A stretch of 64,000 bases of DNA, taken from assembly GCF_006517275.1 (NCBI RefSeq), contig NZ_CP041191.1, forward strand, positions 1,048,501-1,112,500. The letters are read 5' to 3'. The position numbers were made by a program, and so were the translations under genes. The notes beneath the pieces are model-generated. The model saw only the letters and a list, made by a program, of their open reading frames with translations, ran no database searches and had not been told where the DNA came from. The DNA is from Labrenzia sp. PHM005. GTDB taxonomy: Bacteria; Pseudomonadota; Alphaproteobacteria; Rhizobiales; Stappiaceae. Position 1 is the first letter of the stretch; every line of letters begins with the position of its first letter. Positions 17,335-26,111 of this stretch are shown here, in pieces.

Positions 17335-17505
17335 CTAGTGGTTTGACACCAACATTTGCATCCGCGTGACGCACACTCATTCTTGCAAATGTTGGAGTCT
17401 TAAAAACCACTGGCCAAGTCTATGTTTCTAGTGGAGTTTTTGAATTTGACATTTGAAAAAGAGCTCACCCGCAAACGGGATTAAAATGTCGAATTCGATC
17501 CACTA
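17335..17505. repeat. Intergenic element with two tandem CTAGTGG hairpins
   Basis: Two long imperfect hairpins in tandem. Hairpin 1 (17337-17412) pairs AGTGGTTT with AAACCACT and CCAACATTTGCA with TGCAAATGTTGG. Hairpin 2 (17429-17505) pairs TAGTGGA with TCCACTA and GAATTTGACATTT with AAATGTCGAATTC. Both begin CTAGTGG. The final CTA is the stop codon (TAG on the minus strand) of the DUF1203 gene. The element accounts for most of the 282-bp gap between 17220 and 17503. Confidence 0.75.
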
Positions 17506-17973
17506 AGTCCAAGCGTCCAGCCGTGTCACCTTCGCAGCAAAACACCCCCGTTTGGCATAGTGCAAGTGGATATAGTCCACCTTCGGGTTTTCGAAAAACT
17601 GCGAGATCGTGCCTTCCGCGTCTGTTCCTTCAACAACATCTGCATCGACAATTTCATGCCGGGAATTGAAAGCCCGAACCGACAGCAGACGGCTGATAAT
17701 CGATGCCGGAATTTTACCGGGCTCAGGGTGACTTTCCTCTGCTCCGGCCTTCACAAAAATCGCATGGCGTGACTGGTAAGGTGACTTGCCGGGCTGGTGT
17801 TCGAAGTTGAGCAAATAAACACGTTCGCCCGCAGCAGCATCGGCCAGCGAAACACGGCAGGGAAAACCGCCATCAGAGATGTGGACCTGAATGTCCCGAG
17901 CGGCCAATTCTTCATCGGTAAAACCATTCAAATCGGCAAATTGATCTGCTGCGAGTGGTTGAATTTGAAACAT
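17503..17973 (-). CDS. DUF1203-family protein
   Basis: A 156-residue soluble protein beginning MFQIQPLAADQFADL. The middle CRVSLADAAAGERVYLLNFEHQP, the YQSRHAIFV motif and the C-terminal FFENPKVDYIHLHYAKRGCF are typical of DUF1203, a small conserved proteobacterial family without known function. The start at 17973 gives the family N-terminus; an in-frame ATG further upstream has no supporting features. Its stop codon is supplied by the end of the neighbouring hairpin element. Confidence 0.85.
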   Translation of the reverse strand: MFQIQPLAADQFADLNGFTDEELAARDIQVHISDGGFPCRVSLADAAAGERVYLLNFEHQPGKSPYQSRHAIFVKAGAEESHPEPGKIPASIISRLLSVRAFNSRHEIVDADVVEGTDAEGTISQFFENPKVDYIHLHYAKRGCFAAKVTRLDAWT

Positions 17974-18150
17974 GAACCTTGTCCTCTTGTGGTGTGAGAG
18001 GACACTAGAAACCCTGGAAAACAAACACGACCCGATTTGCGAGCGGTCAGAATAAATCCATCCGGACATATGAAGTCTTTTACCTTCCGGCTGACTTGAC
18101 CGTTTGGTCAGTCCGTGCCTCCATCACCGGCAACAGTTGTGGGAGGAAAA

Positions 18151-19761
18151 ATGCGCGACCTGGGTGCTTGGGACTACGTGATTGTTGGCGCAGGGACCGC
18201 CGGATGTGTTCTGGCCAACCGTTTGTCGGAAGACCCGGACGTCAAAGTCCTGCTTTTGGAGGCCGGCAAACGCGACAATTACATCTGGGTGCATATCCCA
18301 GTCGGCTATCTCTATTGCATTGGCAATCCGCGTGTGGACTGGGGGTTTACCACGGCGCCTGACAAAGGCCTGAATGGCCGCTCGCTGCTTTATCCGCGCG
18401 GCAAGGTGCTCGGAGGCTGTTCTTCCATCAACGGCATGATCTACATGCGCGGCCAGGCCTGGGATTACGATCACTGGCGCCAGCTTGGTCTTGCCGGATG
18501 GGGCTGGGACGATGTCCTGCCCTATTTCCGAAAATCTGAAGATCACTATGCCTGGGACAATGACCTCCACGGCCAGGGCGGAGACCTGAGGGTTGAAGAA
18601 CAGCGCATCTCCTGGGAACTGCTCGACGCTTTCCGCGATGCCTGCGAAGAAAATGGCATTCCCAAAACCAAGGACTTTAACGGCGGCGACAATTTCGGGT
18701 CGGCCTATTTTCAGGTGACCCAAAAATCCGGCCTGCGCTGGAATGGGGTGAAGGCCTTTTTGAAACCGGCACGAAACCGGCCGAACCTGAGCATCCTAAC
18801 CGAGGCCCATGTTGAACAGATCCAGTTTGAAAATGGACGCGCCAACACACTTGATCTGGAAGTTGCCGGCGAACCGGCCAAAGTGACGATCTCTGGCGAA
18901 CTGCTTCTTGCTGCAGGCGCTATCGGCTCGCCGCAGCTGCTGGAACTCTCCGGCATCGGCAATCCGGAGGTTCTGACCAAAGCCGGTATCGAGACGCGCC
19001 ATGCTCTGCCGTCCGTCGGAGAAAATCTTCAGGATCACTTGCAGCTCCGGCCGGTCTACAAAGTCAAGAACGCCAAAACTTTGAACAAGATGGCCAACAG
19101 CTGGACCGGCAAGGCCAAAATTGGTTTGGAGTATCTCCTGAAACGTTCTGGTCCAATGTCATCTGCCCCCAGCCAGCTCGGTGTCTTTGCCAAGACCGAT
19201 CCGTCCTTTGAAACTGCCAATGTCGAATATCATGTGCAGCCGCTGTCGCTGACCAAATTTGGCGAACCGCTGCATGATTTCCCGGCAATGACCACAAGTG
19301 TCTGTAACCTTAGGCCTGAAAGCCGGGGTCATGTGCACATCACGTCGCCGGACAAAAGTACCCAGCCGGAGATCCAGCCAAATTACCTGTCTGCCGAGGC
19401 CGACAAACGCGTGGCTGCCGACGCCATCCGGCTCACCCGCAAACTCATGGCGTCATCTGCGATGAAAAAATATGAACCAGAAGAGTATTTGCCAGGCGTC
19501 GATTATTCCAGCGAAGATGAGCTCGTGAAGGCTGCGGGCAACATTGGCACCACGATTTTCCACCCGGTCAGCACTTGCCGGATGGGGATTGATGAGGGGT
19601 CCGTGGTTGATGACCGCCTGCGCTTGCGCGGCTTCGACAACATTCGCGTTATCGATGCCTCTGTGATGCCGACCATCACGTCCGGCAACACCAATGCTCC
19701 AACTGTCATGATCGCAGAAAAAGGCTCGGATATGATCAAAGAAGATCGGCGGAATAGGTAA
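18151..19761 (+). CDS. GMC-family FAD-dependent oxidoreductase (choline dehydrogenase-like)
   Basis: A 536-residue flavoprotein. The FAD-binding dinucleotide fold is DYVIVGAGTAGCVLANRL at residues 8-25 followed by VLLLEAG; GMC signature 1 is GGCSSINGMIYMRG and signature 2 is the GAIGSPQLLELSGIG region. The C-terminus carries HPVSTCRMG and the active-site NTNAPTVMIAEKG. Relatives oxidise choline, long-chain alcohols or polyethylene glycol. No betaine operon genes are nearby, so the substrate is open. A strong GGGAGGAAAA site precedes the ATG. Confidence 0.9.
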   Translation: MRDLGAWDYVIVGAGTAGCVLANRLSEDPDVKVLLLEAGKRDNYIWVHIPVGYLYCIGNPRVDWGFTTAPDKGLNGRSLLYPRGKVLGGCSSINGMIYMRGQAWDYDHWRQLGLAGWGWDDVLPYFRKSEDHYAWDNDLHGQGGDLRVEEQRISWELLDAFRDACEENGIPKTKDFNGGDNFGSAYFQVTQKSGLRWNGVKAFLKPARNRPNLSILTEAHVEQIQFENGRANTLDLEVAGEPAKVTISGELLLAAGAIGSPQLLELSGIGNPEVLTKAGIETRHALPSVGENLQDHLQLRPVYKVKNAKTLNKMANSWTGKAKIGLEYLLKRSGPMSSAPSQLGVFAKTDPSFETANVEYHVQPLSLTKFGEPLHDFPAMTTSVCNLRPESRGHVHITSPDKSTQPEIQPNYLSAEADKRVAADAIRLTRKLMASSAMKKYEPEEYLPGVDYSSEDELVKAAGNIGTTIFHPVSTCRMGIDEGSVVDDRLRLRGFDNIRVIDASVMPTITSGNTNAPTVMIAEKGSDMIKEDRRNR

Positions 19762-19829
19762 AACTCCGCTTGTTTTGAACAGCACCATCCGTAGAGAGCG
19801 GAAAGAATGAAATCGAGAAGGACACCCTT

Positions 19830-20591
19830 TTGCGCCTAAGCGTTTTATTCGCAGCTGTTCTCTTGTTGGTCCAAACTGCGAATGTATTTGCCCAAAAGCC
19901 GCTGACTGTATTTGCTGCATCCAGCCTGAGTGAGGCGATGATGCAAATTGGTGCGGCCTTTGAAGCCGAAGCAGGCACGCCGGTGACGGTGTCTGTTGCC
20001 GGAACCGGAACCCTGGCTCGCCAAATCGAGGCGGGGGCGCCTGCGGATGTCTTTGTCTCGGCGGACGCTATTTGGATGGACTATCTGGTTGACCGGAGCG
20101 CGGTTCAACCGGAAACCCGGGAGACGATTGCCTCCAATCGGCTGGTCCTCATCGGTCCCGAAGATGCCCCTGATTTTGACTATTTGAATGAGGGTATTGC
20201 TGCGCGCCTCAAAGACGGCCGTTTGGCTATGGCCGATCCAGAGACGGTCCCGGCTGGGCGATATGGCCGGGAAGCTTTGAAAACATTGGGTCTTTGGGAA
20301 GATGTCGAATCCAGGCTCGCGCCGATGGAAAATGTCCGCGTAGCGCTGGCCTCTGCTGCCCGCGGCGACACGCCACTCGCCCTGGTTTATGCCACCGACG
20401 CTGCGATTGAGCCGGATGTCCGCGTCCTGGCGGTTCTGCCGGCGGAAAGCCATCCAGTTATTGAGTATCCAGCGGCCCTCACTCTATCGGCCGGTCACCC
20501 GCAAGCGGAAGCATTTCTGGCATTCTTAAAGGGGCCGGAAGCTGCGAAGATCTTGCGTTCCTTGAGCTTTTTGACCGATAAGGGGAGTTAA
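19830..20591 (+). CDS. modA: Molybdate ABC transporter, periplasmic binding protein
   Basis: A 253-residue binding protein with a signal peptide (LSVLFAAVLLLVQTANVFAQ) that captures molybdate in the periplasm. Typical ModA motifs are TVFAASSLSEAM, VAGTGTLARQIEAGAPADVFVS, the PAGRYGREAL region and LVYATDA. The start is TTG at 19830: an ATG at 19808 leads to an early stop in another frame. First gene of the modABC operon. Confidence 0.95.
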   Translation: MRLSVLFAAVLLLVQTANVFAQKPLTVFAASSLSEAMMQIGAAFEAEAGTPVTVSVAGTGTLARQIEAGAPADVFVSADAIWMDYLVDRSAVQPETRETIASNRLVLIGPEDAPDFDYLNEGIAARLKDGRLAMADPETVPAGRYGREALKTLGLWEDVESRLAPMENVRVALASAARGDTPLALVYATDAAIEPDVRVLAVLPAESHPVIEYPAALTLSAGHPQAEAFLAFLKGPEAAKILRSLSFLTDKGS

Positions 20592-20635
20592 GCCTCCCCG
20601 GAGGGCGGGAGGAGCCGGATACGATCAGAGCGCGC

Positions 20636-21343
20636 GTGGATTATTTCACTCTTCAGCCTGCGGAATGGCAGGCCCTACTTCTTACCTTACGGGTTGCAGC
20701 AGCAGCGCTTCTTGTCGCATTGCCATTGGCCATTCTGACCGCCTATGGCCTTGCCCGCTTTCAGTTTCCGGGACATGGCATCGTCAATGCGCTGGTGCAT
20801 CTACCTCTGGTTATGCCGCCCGTGGTAACCGGTTATGTTTTGTTGCTCGCCTTTGGTAGGAACGGTCCGGCAGGGTCTTTTTTGAGGGAGAACCTCGGTA
20901 TCAGCTTTGCCTTCAACTGGACCGGCGCCGCGCTGGCCGCCGGCGTGATGGCCTTTCCGTTGATGGTCCGGCCGATCCGCTTGTCCTTTGAAGCGGTGGA
21001 TCCGAAGCTGGAAGATGCGGCCCGGTCCCTCGGCGCCCGGCGTATGATCATCTTTCTAACCGTCACTCTGCCGCTTGCACTCCCAGGGATTCTGGGAGGG
21101 GCGATCCTCGGGTTTGCCAAAGCCATGGGGGAATTTGGCGCGACGATCACTTTTGTTTCCAACATTCCTGGTGAAACCCGCACGCTCGCCCTGGCGCTTT
21201 ATACAGCCACCCAAAGCCCAAGTGGAGATCTGGCAGCTTACCGGCTGACAATCATCGCCGCCTGCGTCGCCTTCGGCGCGCTGATCGCTTCGGAAATGCT
21301 CGCACGCCGCCTAAAAAAACGGCTGGGAGGTGCGGATGCTTGA
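20636..21343 (+). CDS. modB: Molybdate ABC transporter, permease
   Basis: A 235-residue inner-membrane permease with five to six transmembrane segments and the cytoplasmic EAA-type loop KLEDAARSLGARRMIIFLTV before GEFGATITFVSNIPGETRT, both hallmarks of ModB. The start is GTG, 44 bp after modA. The 3' end overlaps modC by 14 bp, consistent with coupled translation. Confidence 0.95.
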   Translation: MDYFTLQPAEWQALLLTLRVAAAALLVALPLAILTAYGLARFQFPGHGIVNALVHLPLVMPPVVTGYVLLLAFGRNGPAGSFLRENLGISFAFNWTGAALAAGVMAFPLMVRPIRLSFEAVDPKLEDAARSLGARRMIIFLTVTLPLALPGILGGAILGFAKAMGEFGATITFVSNIPGETRTLALALYTATQSPSGDLAAYRLTIIAACVAFGALIASEMLARRLKKRLGGADA

Positions 21344-22427
21344 TGTCGACATCACCGGCCGCGTCGGCGATATGCCGCTCACCGCCAAGTTTCAAAGCGA
21401 AGGTGGTGTGACGTCGCTGTTCGGGCAATCAGGTGCAGGCAAAACCAGCGTTACCAATATGATTGCCGGGCTGGTCCGCCCGCAATCGGGACGGATTAGC
21501 GTCAACGGAACAACGTTGTTTGATGCGGATAAGAACATCAATCTGGCGGTTCAAGCACGGCGCATTGGCCATGTATTTCAGGACGCCCGCCTGTTTCCGC
21601 ACATGAGCGTCAGTTCCAACTTGACCTATGCGCGCTGGGCCGGGCGGCGCAAAACCAGCCGGTCCATGGACGAAGTTGTTGACCTTCTGGGGCTCAAACA
21701 TCTGCTTCAGCGCAAACCGGCCACCCTTTCCGGCGGCGAACGGCAGCGGGTTGCCATTGGCCGGGCGCTCTTGTCTGACCCGCGCTTGCTGATTATGGAC
21801 GAACCGCTCGCCAATCTGGATCAGGCCCGGCGCAACGACATCCTGCCTTATCTCGATCGTCTCTGCGCTGAGGCTGGCATCCCAATTCTCTATGTCAGCC
21901 ACTCCATTGAAGAGGTCGCGCGCCTGTCGCAAACTCTGGTGATCCTGTCGGATGGGCAAACGCCAGCTTTTGGTCCGGTGGCCGACATGCTCGCCAGAAC
22001 AGACCTCGGCAAAGCAACAGGCCGTCATGAAGCCGGGGCTCTTTTGGAAGGAACCGTCAGTCACACCGATGAACAATGGGGCCTGACCCATATCGATATC
22101 GGTGGCCCGGTCATCCAGATCCCGGACCTTGGCGCCAAACCGGGTGAAACGATCCGACTGCGGATCCGGGCAAGGGATGTCGCGCTTGCCAGCGAACCGC
22201 CGAAGGGCCTGTCGATCCGCAATGCGCTTGCCGGCACCATCCGCAGCATTTCGGAAGAAAGCGGTCCTTACGCGGAAATTCTATGCTCAGTTGGCGCCCA
22301 AACAATCCGCGCCCGTATTACCCGTGCTTCGGCGGCCGATTTGGACTTAGCCGAGGGCAAAGACGTTACCGTCTTGATCAAAAGTGTTGCCATCGACCGG
22401 CGTCAGAGAGCGCCGGTGATTGGATGA
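21330..22427 (+). CDS. modC: Molybdate ABC transporter, ATP-binding protein
   Basis: A 365-residue ATPase with Walker A GQSGAGKTS, signature TLSGGERQRVAIGRALL and Walker B LLIMDEPLANLD, plus a C-terminal MOP/TOBE molybdate-binding domain from about residue 290 (SIRNALAGTIRSI to VTVLIKSVAI). The C-terminal domain lets ModC sense cytoplasmic oxyanion. It starts with GTG 21330 or ATG 21336 inside the end of modB. Confidence 0.95.
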   Translation: MRMLDVDITGRVGDMPLTAKFQSEGGVTSLFGQSGAGKTSVTNMIAGLVRPQSGRISVNGTTLFDADKNINLAVQARRIGHVFQDARLFPHMSVSSNLTYARWAGRRKTSRSMDEVVDLLGLKHLLQRKPATLSGGERQRVAIGRALLSDPRLLIMDEPLANLDQARRNDILPYLDRLCAEAGIPILYVSHSIEEVARLSQTLVILSDGQTPAFGPVADMLARTDLGKATGRHEAGALLEGTVSHTDEQWGLTHIDIGGPVIQIPDLGAKPGETIRLRIRARDVALASEPPKGLSIRNALAGTIRSISEESGPYAEILCSVGAQTIRARITRASAADLDLAEGKDVTVLIKSVAIDRRQRAPVIG

Positions 22428-22467
22428 GGTTTCTTTTCCGGCAAAAATCCTTCGTTATACTGGTGCC

Positions 22468-24252
22468 ATGAGACGTCCACATCAACGCCGCGGCTGGCGC
22501 CAGCTGAATTGGGGAATGGCAGTGGCCACACTTGTGGTTAGCCTCGCAGTTGTGTTCCTGACCGGCTTGGCCAGTTTGCGTTTCACTCTGGCGGAAATCG
22601 AAACGCGCGCTGACGCCAATTTGGCCGTTCAAACAGCTGTGCTGGAACGGCTTTTGGACAAGTTCCGGCTTCTGTCTCCGCTGCTGGCACGCGGCCCAGA
22701 AACTGGCCGAATGGTTGCTGGCGAAGGCACTGAATTCGACCGGAACATCGTTTCCGTGACCGCCGGGATGTCGGGCGCAGAGGAAATCTGGCTGATGGAT
22801 CCAGGCGGCCGCACACTTTTGAGCAGCCGGGACAACGTGCCCAGCGGAGCCATCGGCGGCGGTTCGATGATCCCTGATGCCTTTTATCAGGCAACACAAG
22901 GCCAGCTCGGCCGGGAATTGATCCCAGGCACACCGGAAGTTCCGGCCAGTTATGTGTTCGCGTCGCCGCTCCGCAGCGGAAATGAACTTGCCGGTGTACT
23001 TGCGGTCCGGGTCAGCCTAGCCGATGTCGAACAGGCCTGGGCACTGAGCAAGGACCCGATTGTTGCGGTTGACGGCAAAGGACGTGTGGTTGTCAGCAAC
23101 GTTCCCAATTGGCGCAATAAGGGATTTGCCTCTCTGGACCTGACACGCAACGCTGCAGATTTGACGCTTCTTGACCGTCTCGCACTTTTGTTGCCGACAG
23201 CAGGTCAACGGCCTGTGCATATGGAACTTGCGGCCAGTTTGCCGGTGCTAGGATGGCAGGTTCGAACCTTCGCAGATGTGGAATCTGCCCGCCGGCAATC
23301 CGGCTGGGCCATGTTGATTGCGCTGCTGGTCTGCGTCATTGCGGCTGGTGTCCTGTGGTTGATTGCCTTCCGGCGCCGCGAGCTGGATCGTCAGATCCGA
23401 CGCGACAAGGCAGCCGCACTTCGTCTGGAACGGCGCGTTAAAGCGCGGACCGCCGAACTGCGCACTGCCAACAGGCAGCTGGAACAGGAAGTGTCCGAAC
23501 GGCTCCAGGCCGAGGCAGACTTGCGCCAGATGCAGGCGGAACTGGTGCAGGCGGCCAAATTGGCAACACTTGGCCGGATGTCCGCCGCGCTCAGCCATGA
23601 ATACAATCAACCGCTCGCCGCGATCCGATCGGACGCGGAAATTGCCGAAATGCTGATCGACCGGGGACGGGCCGATGAGGCCAAGGGCAACCTCACCCGG
23701 ATTGGCGGTATGGTCAGCCGGATGGCGGAAATCGCCAAAACCCTGAAGGGCTTCACCCGGAAATCGGGCACGGACATCAAACCTGTCTCACTCCGCCAGG
23801 TGGTCGATGAGGCGATGCTCTTGCTGCAGCCCCAAATCAAACAGACCAAGGTCGACCTGGTGATCGACTTACCGAAGGAAAATCTGATTGTTGGCGGTGG
23901 CCGGATCCGGCTGGAACAAGTGGTCATTAATCTGCTCGCCAACGCTCTCGATGCCGTCAGTACAGAAGCCCAGCCGAAAGTGTGTCTGACGCTGGAACAG
24001 ATTGGCGGCAAAGCGGTTATGAGGGTCCGCGACAATGGCACGGGCATCAGCGAAGATGTGCTGCCGCAGATCTTCGATCCCTTTTTCACCACCAAAGACG
24101 TAGGTGCCGGCCTCGGCCTGGGTCTATCCATTGCTTACAAGATCGTGCATGACTTCTCTGGATCGTTAAGCGCGGACAATCACGAAGACGGCGGGGCCGT
24201 TTTCACCATGAGCCTGCCGCTTGCGGATGAGACATTATTGGCAGCGGAATAG
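22468..24252 (+). CDS. DctB-like sensor histidine kinase
   Basis: A 594-residue membrane kinase. A first transmembrane helix (about 14-36) and a second (about 280-302) flank a periplasmic sensor region of roughly 240 residues; a coiled-coil follows (LRTANRQLEQEVSERLQAE). The kinase core has the H-box SAALSHEYNQPLAAIRS, N-box NLLANALDA, and G-boxes DNGTGI and GLGLGLS. This layout matches DctB, which senses C4-dicarboxylates. A start at 22420 overlapping modC is also possible. It is followed 4 bp later by the sigma-54 response regulator. The dctPQM genes lie about 4 kb downstream behind a sigma-54 promoter. Confidence 0.88.
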   Translation: MRRPHQRRGWRQLNWGMAVATLVVSLAVVFLTGLASLRFTLAEIETRADANLAVQTAVLERLLDKFRLLSPLLARGPETGRMVAGEGTEFDRNIVSVTAGMSGAEEIWLMDPGGRTLLSSRDNVPSGAIGGGSMIPDAFYQATQGQLGRELIPGTPEVPASYVFASPLRSGNELAGVLAVRVSLADVEQAWALSKDPIVAVDGKGRVVVSNVPNWRNKGFASLDLTRNAADLTLLDRLALLLPTAGQRPVHMELAASLPVLGWQVRTFADVESARRQSGWAMLIALLVCVIAAGVLWLIAFRRRELDRQIRRDKAAALRLERRVKARTAELRTANRQLEQEVSERLQAEADLRQMQAELVQAAKLATLGRMSAALSHEYNQPLAAIRSDAEIAEMLIDRGRADEAKGNLTRIGGMVSRMAEIAKTLKGFTRKSGTDIKPVSLRQVVDEAMLLLQPQIKQTKVDLVIDLPKENLIVGGGRIRLEQVVINLLANALDAVSTEAQPKVCLTLEQIGGKAVMRVRDNGTGISEDVLPQIFDPFFTTKDVGAGLGLGLSIAYKIVHDFSGSLSADNHEDGGAVFTMSLPLADETLLAAE

Positions 24253-24256
24253 ACGA

Positions 24257-25591
24257 ATGGATCAGGCCACAGTCCTGTTGATTGACGATGAAGACGATCT
24301 GCGTACATCCTTGACGCAGGGCTTGGAACTGTCTGGTCAGGACGTCTTTGCTTCCAGCCAGCCGGAAGACGTTCTGGAACGGATCAACCGTGATTTCTAC
24401 GGTGTCTTGGTCAGCGACATCCGGATGCCGGGGACCGATGGCTTTACGGTCATGAAACAGGCCTTTGAGATCGATCCGGCTCTGCCCGTCGTTCTGATCA
24501 CCGGGCATGGAGATGTTCCGCTTGCGGTGGAGGCCATGCGCGCCGGGGCCTATGACTTCATGGAAAAGCCCTTCACCGTGTCGCATCTGGCATCGGTGGT
24601 TGAACGCGCGCTCGATAAACGCCGTTTGGTTCTGGAAAACCGCAAGCTGCGGGAAGAGCTGGCGGATCGCACCGGATTGGAAAGCCGCCTTGTCGGCCGG
24701 ACCCCGGCGATGGATCTGCTGCGCCGGAATGTGTCCGCGTTGGCAGCGACCGATGCCGATGTCTTGATTCTGGGCGAAACTGGATCGGGCAAGGAAGTTG
24801 TTGCCCGTGCGCTCCATGACGAAGGCCCGCGCAAGGACAAACCGTTTGTTGCGCTCAATTGCGGCGCCTTGCCGGCTGAAATCATTGAATCGGAACTCTT
24901 TGGTCACGAGAAGGGTGCCTTTACCGGAGCCAGTGGCCAAAGAATCGGCAAACTGGAACATGCCCACGGAGGCACCGTCTTTCTTGACGAGATCGAATCC
25001 ATGCCGCTCGATCTTCAGGTCAAGCTGCTGCGCGTGATCGAGACCCGCACGATTGAAAGGCTTGGTTCGAACAAGGCGATTGAGCTGGATGTCCGCTTTG
25101 TCGCCGCTACCAAGGATGACTTGGAAGCTGCTGGCCGGGAGGGCCGCTTCCGTCTGGATCTGTTTTACCGCCTGAATGTGGTCAATATCGAAATCCCGCC
25201 GTTGCGCGACCGTCTCGAAGACATTCCGCTGCTCTTCCGTCACCTTGCGATCGAAGCACGGGCCCGGTACCGGCGCGAGATCCCGGACATCACCGACAGT
25301 TATATAACCAGCCTGATGGCACGGGATTGGCCGGGGAACGTGCGGGAACTACGCAATGTCTCCGACCGGTTTGTCCTTGGCTTGGAACAGGATCCCGAGC
25401 AGCAAGCAGGCCCCGGAGCCACCTTGTTCGAGCAAGTGGCCTCTTATGAAAAGACACTGATTGCCGCGGAGCTGAAACGCAACAACGGCGCCATCAAACC
25501 GACCTATGAAACCCTCGGGCTCTCCCGGAAGGCGCTTTACGAAAAGATGCGCAAATACGGGCTGGAAAAAGAAGACATGATGTCGGTCTAA
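24257..25591 (+). CDS. DctD-like sigma-54-dependent response regulator
   Basis: A 444-residue activator. The receiver domain (1-120) has acidic residues Asp10/Asp11/Glu12, phospho-acceptor Asp54 and Lys104; the AAA+ domain has Walker A GETGSGKE (173-180), the sigma-54-contacting GAFTGA loop (220-225), Walker B VFLDEIE; the C-terminal Fis-type helix-turn-helix reads TYETLGLSRKALYEKMRKYG. It works with the preceding kinase. A -24/-12 promoter at 28421-28436 and a palindrome at 28281-28306 ahead of dctP make that operon its probable target. Confidence 0.92.
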   Translation: MDQATVLLIDDEDDLRTSLTQGLELSGQDVFASSQPEDVLERINRDFYGVLVSDIRMPGTDGFTVMKQAFEIDPALPVVLITGHGDVPLAVEAMRAGAYDFMEKPFTVSHLASVVERALDKRRLVLENRKLREELADRTGLESRLVGRTPAMDLLRRNVSALAATDADVLILGETGSGKEVVARALHDEGPRKDKPFVALNCGALPAEIIESELFGHEKGAFTGASGQRIGKLEHAHGGTVFLDEIESMPLDLQVKLLRVIETRTIERLGSNKAIELDVRFVAATKDDLEAAGREGRFRLDLFYRLNVVNIEIPPLRDRLEDIPLLFRHLAIEARARYRREIPDITDSYITSLMARDWPGNVRELRNVSDRFVLGLEQDPEQQAGPGATLFEQVASYEKTLIAAELKRNNGAIKPTYETLGLSRKALYEKMRKYGLEKEDMMSV

Positions 25592-25606
25592 AAAAATTCT
25601 ACTGCA

Positions 25607-25633
25607 TGTCACAGCCGGAAAAGCTGCCTCGTC
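25607..25633 (+). promoter_or_regulatory. ECF41-type promoter
   Basis: TGTCACA at 25607-25613 and CGTC at 25630-25633 with exactly 16 bp between. This is the published consensus recognised by ECF41 sigma factors upstream of their partner genes, and such a factor is encoded 480 bp downstream. Transcription would begin a few bases after 25640 and cover the three genes to 28255. Confidence 0.8.
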
Positions 25634-25675
25634 ACCTTTGTATCGAACCTATTCGATCTAAACGAGGTATTTGAA

Positions 25676-26110
25676 ATGACTGCAGCAACTGCACCTGTAA
25701 ACCATCATCAGCAAATTCCGGCGATTGCCCAGACCCTTGGCGGTGTCTCAGCTTCCTTCGTGAAAGAAGGACTGGAGGCCAAACTTCAGCATCTTGTTGA
25801 TCTGCGGGTTTCCCAAATCAACCAATGCGCCTTTTGCGTCAAAATGCACACAAAGGAAGCTCACGAGGCAGGGGAAACCAGTGAACGGCTCGAGCGTCTG
25901 ATCGTCTGGCGCCATGTTCCTGATTTCAGTGAAAAAGAAAAGGCTGCTTTTGCCTGGGCCGAAGCGCTAACCTATGCAAATTCTGAAACGCAGTATGGAC
26001 CACTGCGCGCGAACCTCAGACAGCATTTTTCAGAAAATGAAATCAGTCTGCTGACGGCCGCCATTGGTATGATCAATCTCTGGAACCGGGTTCAAATTTC
26101 GAACTATTAA
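25676..26110 (+). CDS. Carboxymuconolactone decarboxylase/AhpD-family protein (ECF41 partner)
   Basis: A 144-residue helical protein with the active-site motif CAFC at 51-54 followed by KMHTKEAHEAGE, the redox Cys-x2-Cys...His pattern of AhpD-like peroxidase reductases. The rest follows the carboxymuconolactone decarboxylase fold (VDLRVSQINQC, LIVWRHVPDFSEKEKAAFAWAEAL, NLWNRV). In ECF41 loci this family is the typical partner gene (COE class) whose promoter the sigma factor uses. It ends 1 bp before the sigma factor start. Confidence 0.9.
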   Translation: MTAATAPVNHHQQIPAIAQTLGGVSASFVKEGLEAKLQHLVDLRVSQINQCAFCVKMHTKEAHEAGETSERLERLIVWRHVPDFSEKEKAAFAWAEALTYANSETQYGPLRANLRQHFSENEISLLTAAIGMINLWNRVQISNY

Positions 26111-26111
26111 T

